From CAZAGD01 sp964484485 (GTDB lineage Bacteria > Desulfobacterota > SM23-61), in NCBI GenBank assembly GCA_964484485.1, contig CAZAGD010000191.1, positions 1 through 16,928 of the forward strand: a stretch of DNA of 16,928 bases. Direction: 5' to 3'. Both the position numbers and the translations under genes were made by a program. Under the pieces are notes generated by a model, which saw nothing but the letters and a program-made list of their open reading frames with translations, did not search any database and was not told the origin of the DNA. Positions 12,680-16,928 of the stretch are shown here, one piece after another (within the stretch, counting starts at the first letter, position 1; each line of letters opens with the position of its first letter).

Positions 12680-13357
12680 ATGGACCTTAAGCTTTGGCGC
12701 CACAATTGGCTTTATAAAATCATTAAAATAATTGGCCATGTTTGCTTCCGCCTTTTTTATAATCTTAAAATTCAGGGGCAAGAAAATATTCCTGCCCAAG
12801 GACCAGCCATTATTTTACCTAAGCATCAGTTTTGGACTGATATCCCCCTCGTTGGTTTATCCATCCCTAAACCTTTAAGCTACATTGCTAAAAAAGAACT
12901 TTTCGTTTATCCCATAGTTAGGCACTTTTTAATGGCTTTGGGGGGTATCCCTTTAGATCGGATGAAGCCTATTAAGAGTCTTAATTCCTTTCGGTATATT
13001 GAAAAACTCCTGCAGGCCAAAGAATTTATAGTGCTTTTCCCTGAAGGAACATATTATCCTTATATTATGGGCCAGGGAAAACATAGCCTCATCCAGCGAC
13101 TTATTTATTTGCAGAAAAAAATTCCTTTTATTCCCCTGGGCTTAAAATACGCCAAAAATGGTTGGCCCAGAAAGGTTGAGATAAAAATCGGCGCGCCCAT
13201 CTATGCCTCTGAAGGAACAGAAAGCAAAGAATTTACCAAAATAATAACTAGGGAAATTGCCCGCCTGAGTGGAATTCAAGAATCACAAAATACCAAAGCG
13301 GAGAGAAAGGAGGGCGAAATAGATGGATCAGGTTGTCCAATGGGAAATCAAAGATAA
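12680..13357 (+). CDS. 1-acyl-sn-glycerol-3-phosphate acyltransferase family (PlsC-like)
   Basis: A 225-residue glycerolipid acyltransferase that would add an acyl chain to lysophosphatidic acid or a related lipid at the inner membrane. Motif I is H49-x4-D54 (KHQFWTD), motif II GGIPLDR (88-94), motif III FPEGT (120-124) and motif IV FIPLGL. An amphipathic N-terminal helix (10-27) could bind the membrane. The last ~20 residues are low complexity and lie partly in the 35-base overlap with the enoyl-CoA hydratase gene, so the ancestral stop was probably further upstream. No strong Shine-Dalgarno is seen. A weak promoter (TTGATT-17-TAATTT, 12630-12658) may serve the cluster. Which lipid it acylates is not readable. 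Confidence 0.88.
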   Translation: MDLKLWRHNWLYKIIKIIGHVCFRLFYNLKIQGQENIPAQGPAIILPKHQFWTDIPLVGLSIPKPLSYIAKKELFVYPIVRHFLMALGGIPLDRMKPIKSLNSFRYIEKLLQAKEFIVLFPEGTYYPYIMGQGKHSLIQRLIYLQKKIPFIPLGLKYAKNGWPRKVEIKIGAPIYASEGTESKEFTKIITREIARLSGIQESQNTKAERKEGEIDGSGCPMGNQR

Positions 13358-14111
13358 TGTGGGAATTATTACCCTTAATCGCCCCGAAAAAAGGAATGCC
13401 ATTAATGGCGAGGTTTTAGCAGAAATTGAAAAGGCCATCACTAATTTAGGGGTTAACGCTGAAGCGCGCGTAATCTTGCTGCAAGGGGCCGGGCCAGCTT
13501 TTTCTGCTGGCATTGATTTTAATTATTTGGGGCATATATCTGGCGAAGATGGACGCCCCCCTGGCGTTCGTTTACGAGAAGGGATAGCTGCTATTCAGGC
13601 ATTGCTAAATAGAATCGAACATCTGGAAAAACCCGTAGTAGCCAAAATACATGGGTTTTGTGGCGGCCTGGGCTTGGAGCTTGCCCTAACCGCTGACTTC
13701 CGTTTGGCCAGTGAAACAGCCACTCTGGGCGTACCCGAAGTCATCTTAGGACTAATTCCCGACTGTGGAGGCACGACCCGCTTAACCCGTCTCCTCGGTC
13801 CGGCGTGGGCCAAAGAATTAATCATGACTGGAGAGATGATTTCAGCCTCCCGGGCCTACGAAATAGGGTTAGTCCATTATGTATACCCCGAAAATTTACT
13901 TACCGAGAAAACACAAGCATTTATCGCTAAACTTCTCCAGCGGCCTCCTTTAGCTTTGGGGTTGGCTAAAAGAATTATCGACCTCGGCTTTGGTTTAGAT
14001 CGGATGACCCATCTGGAAATGGAAGGATATATTCAAAGCCTCTTAATCACGGCCAAAGACTTCCCGGAGACTTTGCAAAAAGGCTTGGCCTCCTTGACCA
14101 GGAAGAAATAA
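13323..14111 (+). CDS. Enoyl-CoA hydratase/isomerase (crotonase) family protein
   Basis: A 262-residue crotonase-fold protein acting on acyl-CoA thioesters. Oxyanion-hole segments are FSAGIDFNYL (60-69) and HGFCGGLGLELA (110-121). Both hydratase glutamates are present: E119 in GGLGLELA and E139 in LGVPEVILG, equivalent to rat Glu144 and Glu164. True hydratase activity (2-enoyl-CoA to 3-hydroxyacyl-CoA) is therefore possible; isomerase or other crotonase chemistry is an alternative. The start follows a strong GGAGGG and overlaps the plsC end by 35 bases in another frame, implying coupled translation. The next gene begins six bases after its stop. No other beta-oxidation genes are in the window. 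Confidence 0.9.
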   Translation: MDQVVQWEIKDNVGIITLNRPEKRNAINGEVLAEIEKAITNLGVNAEARVILLQGAGPAFSAGIDFNYLGHISGEDGRPPGVRLREGIAAIQALLNRIEHLEKPVVAKIHGFCGGLGLELALTADFRLASETATLGVPEVILGLIPDCGGTTRLTRLLGPAWAKELIMTGEMISASRAYEIGLVHYVYPENLLTEKTQAFIAKLLQRPPLALGLAKRIIDLGFGLDRMTHLEMEGYIQSLLITAKDFPETLQKGLASLTRKK

Positions 14112-14117
14112 ACAAAT

Positions 14118-14747
14118 ATGAGCGCCCTAAAAATAAATTTTAAGAGTGGAAACCTGCGCTTGGAAGGAATGCTCAGCTTTCCGCAAGGAAAAGGTCCTTT
14201 TCCCGCGCTAATAGTCTGTCATCCTCACCCTCTTTACGGAGGCAATATGGATAACTATGTGGTGGAAGCTGTTTGCGCGCAAGCCGAAGCGCAGGGCTTA
14301 GCGTGGTTAAAATTTAATTTTCGCGGGGTAGGGTTGAGCGAAGGGAATTTTGCCCATGGCCTTGGTGAAAAGGAAGATGCCCGGGCAGCAGTTATGTATT
14401 TGGCTAACTATGAATCTATAGATGCCGAGAGAATAGGGATCTGCGGTTATTCTTTTGGTAGCCTGGTAGCTTTTCAGTTAGCTACGGAAGAATCAAAGAT
14501 TAAGGCTGTGGCCGGAATTTCTCCATTTATTGAACCTCCCTCTTTGTTGATTAATTGCGGCAAACCAAAATTGTTTGTTTGCGGCATGGAAGATGAGTTT
14601 ATCGATGCGGATAATCTGCGAGCTTTAGTCGGCAAATTTCCAGAACCTAAAGAGTTAATCTTCTTCCCTAAAGCTAATCATTTTTGGAGCTTCCATGCCG
14701 ACCAAATGGCCCATAAAGTAAGCGAATTTTTTAGAAAATATCTTTAA
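14118..14747 (+). CDS. Alpha/beta hydrolase (COG2945-like)
   Basis: A 209-residue cytoplasmic serine hydrolase. The subfamily oxyanion motif HPHPLYGGNMDN (35-46), the strand FNFRGVGLSEG (67-76), nucleophile elbow GYSFGS with S112, acid D159 in CGMEDEFI and H188 in KANHFW complete the triad. This resembles COG2945-type hydrolases, small enzymes of unknown substrate sometimes called dienelactone-hydrolase-like. It starts six bases after the crotonase gene with AGGAAG upstream, so it is co-transcribed. A thioesterase or esterase role on an acyl-CoA-derived product would fit the cluster, but this is inference. Confidence 0.88.
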   Translation: MSALKINFKSGNLRLEGMLSFPQGKGPFPALIVCHPHPLYGGNMDNYVVEAVCAQAEAQGLAWLKFNFRGVGLSEGNFAHGLGEKEDARAAVMYLANYESIDAERIGICGYSFGSLVAFQLATEESKIKAVAGISPFIEPPSLLINCGKPKLFVCGMEDEFIDADNLRALVGKFPEPKELIFFPKANHFWSFHADQMAHKVSEFFRKYL

Positions 14748-14791
14748 CCTGAACTTAGCGATTCTTTATGAAATTTATAAAGACAAAACCT

Positions 14792-14890
14792 TCTGGATTC
14801 CCGTTTTCACGGGAATGACATGCTCATTTGTTGCGTGATATTCGTCATTCCTGCGGAATCATGAAGCAAGCTGAAGCGGGCAGGAATCTA
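14792..14890. repeat. GTCATTCC-type palindromic repeats, two halves
   Basis: A left half with TCTGGATTCCCGTTTTCACG and GGAATGACA (14792-14820) contains its own hairpin (ATTCCCG/CGGGAAT). A right half, GTCATTCCTGCGG to GGGCAGGAATCTA (14844-14890), is inverted relative to it. Same family as 9587-9644. It fills the 244-base gap between the hydrolase and the next gene. Confidence 0.6.
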
Positions 14891-14991
14891 ATATATTTGA
14901 TTTAATCAATAATGAAAAATCGCTCAATTTAGGTTTAATAAAATTTTCCAGGTGAGGCCTAAGTTTAAAAAACTTTGGGCTTCAATTTCCC

Positions 14992-15768
14992 ATGTCTATG
15001 CAAGAGATTCTTAACGATTTAAGAGCGGAGCAAGAAGCCTTAGATAAATTTTTGGAAAAATTGAGCGCAGATCAGTGGAACTTACCCACCCCGGCTGCCG
15101 GCTGGTCCATAAAAGATTCGATCTCTCATATCGCTCATATTGACGAAGTAGCCGTCGCCCTTTTGCGCGGAGATCATGCGCCATTGGCGGAAGCAGCAAA
15201 ATTGCAGTTTGGTTTTACTGAGCTTGGTCCCCAAAAAGGAAGGCTACTCTTACCTGAAAAAGTTTGGCAATGGTGGCGAGAAGTTCGCGCCCTTATGCTG
15301 AGCGAACTGGCTAAATGCGACCCGAAACAAAGGATCCCTTGGTTCGCTCAGCCCATGGGCGCCCGGGCCTTTGCCACCGCCAGGCTAATGGAGACATGGG
15401 CCCACGGCTTGGATTGTTACGATGCTTTAGGCGCGGAGCCAGAAGATACCGATCGTTTACGCCACATCGCTTTTCTGGCTTATATCGCTCGCCCCTATGC
15501 TTATCAAATAAATGGGCTTAAATTACCCGATACTCCCATCCGTTTAGAACTCATTCTCCCGTCAGGAAAAATCTGGACTCAAGGCGAAGAAGGAGCGCCT
15601 GATCGCATCTCCGGCCAAGCCAGGGAATTCTGCCGGGTCGCTGTGCGTCGAAGACATTGGCAAGATACTTCTTTAAAAATTGAAGGGGAAGAGGCCAAGC
15701 GTTTTATATCGATCGTGCAGACTTATGCTGGACCTCCTGGACCGGGAAGAAAACCAAGAGGAAAATAA
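14992..15768 (+). CDS. TIGR03084-family (maleylpyruvate isomerase/DinB-like) protein
   Basis: A 258-residue protein with an N-terminal DinB/MDMPI four-helix domain and a C-terminal MDMPI-type domain. Family marks are PAAGWSIKDSISHIAHIDE (34-52, metal-ligand candidates H46 and H49), RIPWFAQPMGARAFATARLMETWAHGLDCYDALG (114-147, H138), TDRLRHIAFLA, and the end FCRVAVRRRHWQDTSLKIEGE...QTYAGPPGPGRKPRGK. These match TIGR03084, best known from actinobacteria, where MDMPI relatives use mycothiol. The ligand and reaction of this subgroup are unknown. Two ATGs (14992, 14998) are possible, and neither has an adjacent Shine-Dalgarno. The ArsA-family ATPase gene starts three bases after its stop, so the two form a unit. 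Confidence 0.85.
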   Translation: MSMQEILNDLRAEQEALDKFLEKLSADQWNLPTPAAGWSIKDSISHIAHIDEVAVALLRGDHAPLAEAAKLQFGFTELGPQKGRLLLPEKVWQWWREVRALMLSELAKCDPKQRIPWFAQPMGARAFATARLMETWAHGLDCYDALGAEPEDTDRLRHIAFLAYIARPYAYQINGLKLPDTPIRLELILPSGKIWTQGEEGAPDRISGQAREFCRVAVRRRHWQDTSLKIEGEEAKRFISIVQTYAGPPGPGRKPRGK

Positions 15769-15771
15769 ACA

Positions 15772-16722
15772 ATGCCTCTGCATGACGCCGAGTTTGCGGG
15801 GAAAAAACTTATTTTAATCGGAGGTAAAGGGGGAGTGGGGAAGACTTCCTGTTCCGCGGCCATAGCTTTCTATTTTGCTATGCACGGCCATCGGACGCTT
15901 ATAATTTCTTCTGATCCTACCCCATCTTTATCAGATATATTCGAATTTCCTTTGACGGCCGACGAACAGCAGATAGCGGGCATCAATAACCTTTATGCCC
16001 TGGAGATCCAGTCCGAGGTAATCTTGCAGAAATGGAAAGCGCGTTTTGGCCCAGAAATTCACCAGGTGCTTATGGCTTTTTCCAATCTTGATTATGACTT
16101 CGTCGATTACATCGGCGGAGCCCCCGGCATAGAAGAAGAGTATATGCTTAATTTTATAAAAGAATTAGCCGAGAGCGGGAAGTACGAGCGCATTGTCTGG
16201 GACACGGCCCCGGCCGGCCACACGCTTCGTCTCCTCCACTTGCCCCAACTTTTTCTCAATCACTTGGAAGCGGCGGCTAAATTTTACCTTAACCTTTATG
16301 GGGCCTTTGAAAAGATCACCCAAACGGTACGGTTAGAAAAAAGTAAAAAAAGTGTGTTGGAAATAATTTCCAGTTGGAAAGACCTTTCTCAAGAAATTTT
16401 AGATTTCTTGCGGGATGAATCCCAAACCTCTTTTATATTGGTGACCATCGCTGAAGGTTTGGGCGTCCGTCTAACCGAGCGGATCTTAAAAGATTTCCAT
16501 GAATATGGTCTGGCCGTCCGCCATTTGATCGTTAACCATTTAATCAAGGAAGCTGATTGCCTTTTCCATCGGCAGCGCAAATTAATGCAAGAAAAATATC
16601 TGCAAAAACTACGGGAAAGCTACAGCCATAAATTAAAACTTGTGGAAGTGCCCCTCTTGGCCGAAGAAGTTAAAGGAATTAAAAGAATTCAAGAAATAGC
16701 CAGTATTCTTTTCGCTTATTAA
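15772..16722 (+). CDS. ArsA/TRC40-family ATPase, single-domain
   Basis: A 316-residue P-loop ATPase of the ArsA/Get3 (SIMIBI) class. It has the deviant Walker A GGKGGVGKTS (17-26), switch I SSDPTPSLSDIF (46-57), and the ArsA signature DTAPAGHTLRLLHLP (144-158) as switch II. It is half the length of the two-domain plasmid ArsA, lacks its arsenite-binding cysteines and has no ArsB or ArsD neighbour, so arsenite efflux is unlikely. It also lacks the Get3 zinc CxxC. Bacterial single-domain members are largely uncharacterised. GAGGAAA in the end of the preceding gene is its ribosome binding site. Its TAA stop lies within the first bases of a MITE-like repeat, so the last two or three residues may be element-derived. 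Confidence 0.9.
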   Translation: MPLHDAEFAGKKLILIGGKGGVGKTSCSAAIAFYFAMHGHRTLIISSDPTPSLSDIFEFPLTADEQQIAGINNLYALEIQSEVILQKWKARFGPEIHQVLMAFSNLDYDFVDYIGGAPGIEEEYMLNFIKELAESGKYERIVWDTAPAGHTLRLLHLPQLFLNHLEAAAKFYLNLYGAFEKITQTVRLEKSKKSVLEIISSWKDLSQEILDFLRDESQTSFILVTIAEGLGVRLTERILKDFHEYGLAVRHLIVNHLIKEADCLFHRQRKLMQEKYLQKLRESYSHKLKLVEVPLLAEEVKGIKRIQEIASILFAY

Positions 16723-16928
16723 TGGGAGCATCAAATAAATGACATCTTAATGGGGTTCGGCAAGCCCCAAGGGCTTGACCTACGAGAAATTAAAAAAATC
16801 TCAAACGTAGGGCAAGGGCTTGTCCCTTGCCGCATTTGGTTTTATTTCTTAGGTGGAATTACGACCCAATTTCATTGGGGAAATTCGATAAAGCCAGACC
16901 ACGGAGTAAGATAAAAGTGATAACTGTA
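16716..16928 (+). mobile_element. 240-bp MITE-like repeat, copy C (cut by window edge)
   Basis: It starts with TTATTAATGGGAGCA inside the final codons of the ArsA-family gene and runs to the window end at GATAACTGTA, about 27 bases short of the expected right terminus. Both hairpins are present, GGCAAGCCC/GGGCTTG and AGGGCAAGG/CCTTGCC. It is in the same orientation as copies A and B and very similar to A. Confidence 0.72.

Noticed and set aside
15772..16722. Arsenic resistance operon
   Set aside because: The ATPase is single-domain and lacks the ArsA metal-binding cysteines. No arsB, arsD, arsC or arsR is present.

Overview
The window looks like chromosomal DNA of an anaerobic or sulfide-associated bacterium of moderate to low G+C. 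Bacterial traits seen are sigma70-type promoters, a TPP riboswitch with an intrinsic terminator, Shine-Dalgarno sites and a tRNA with an encoded CCA. The phylum cannot be fixed from this sequence. The His-type Thi4 enzyme, the OsmC, bacterioferritin and adenine deaminase genes, and the many palindromic intergenic repeats would fit Desulfobacterota, Nitrospirota, Firmicutes or an uncultured lineage.

Region 1 (about 1-3050) is a decayed integrated island ending at a tRNA-Val(CAC) gene. Next to the tRNA 3' end lies the C-terminal half of a tyrosine integrase. The rest holds broken toxin-antitoxin-like genes: a DUF3368 PIN-type gene with a frameshift, cut on its 5' side by what looks like the 5' end of an antisense group II intron; a HepT gene with an in-frame stop; and a DUF2283 gene with an in-frame stop. 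One translationally coupled pair is intact: a 75-residue protein of unknown function and a retropepsin-like aspartic protease. Small CGT-loop hairpins are scattered through the island.

Region 2 (3050-5995) has a 240-bp MITE-like repeat in a long intergenic stretch, then an OsmC-family protein and adenine deaminase on the plus strand.

Region 3 (5996-9083, minus strand) is a three-gene operon behind a TTGACA-17-TATTTT promoter. It encodes an exported, membrane-anchored NEW3-domain protein, an ABC ATPase and an ABC-2 permease.

Region 4 (9155-12005) has two more copies of the 240-bp repeat, then a thiamin operon: a good promoter, a TPP riboswitch with a complete attenuator, thi4 (thiazole) and thiC (pyrimidine). 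These would make the two halves of thiamin under feedback by TPP.

Region 5 (12039-12500, minus) is a bacterioferritin gene with its own promoter. One of the island-type hairpins lies just upstream of the -35.

Region 6 (12680-16722, plus) holds plsC-type acyltransferase, enoyl-CoA hydratase, an alpha/beta hydrolase, a TIGR03084 (maleylpyruvate isomerase/DinB-like) protein and an ArsA-family ATPase. The first three form a tight lipid/acyl-CoA cluster and the last two a tight pair of unknown role. A fourth, edge-cut copy of the 240-bp repeat starts inside the last codons of the ArsA gene.

The least explained items are the 240-bp element with terminal inverted repeats, the covarying CGT-loop hairpins, and the small-protein/aspartic-protease pair.
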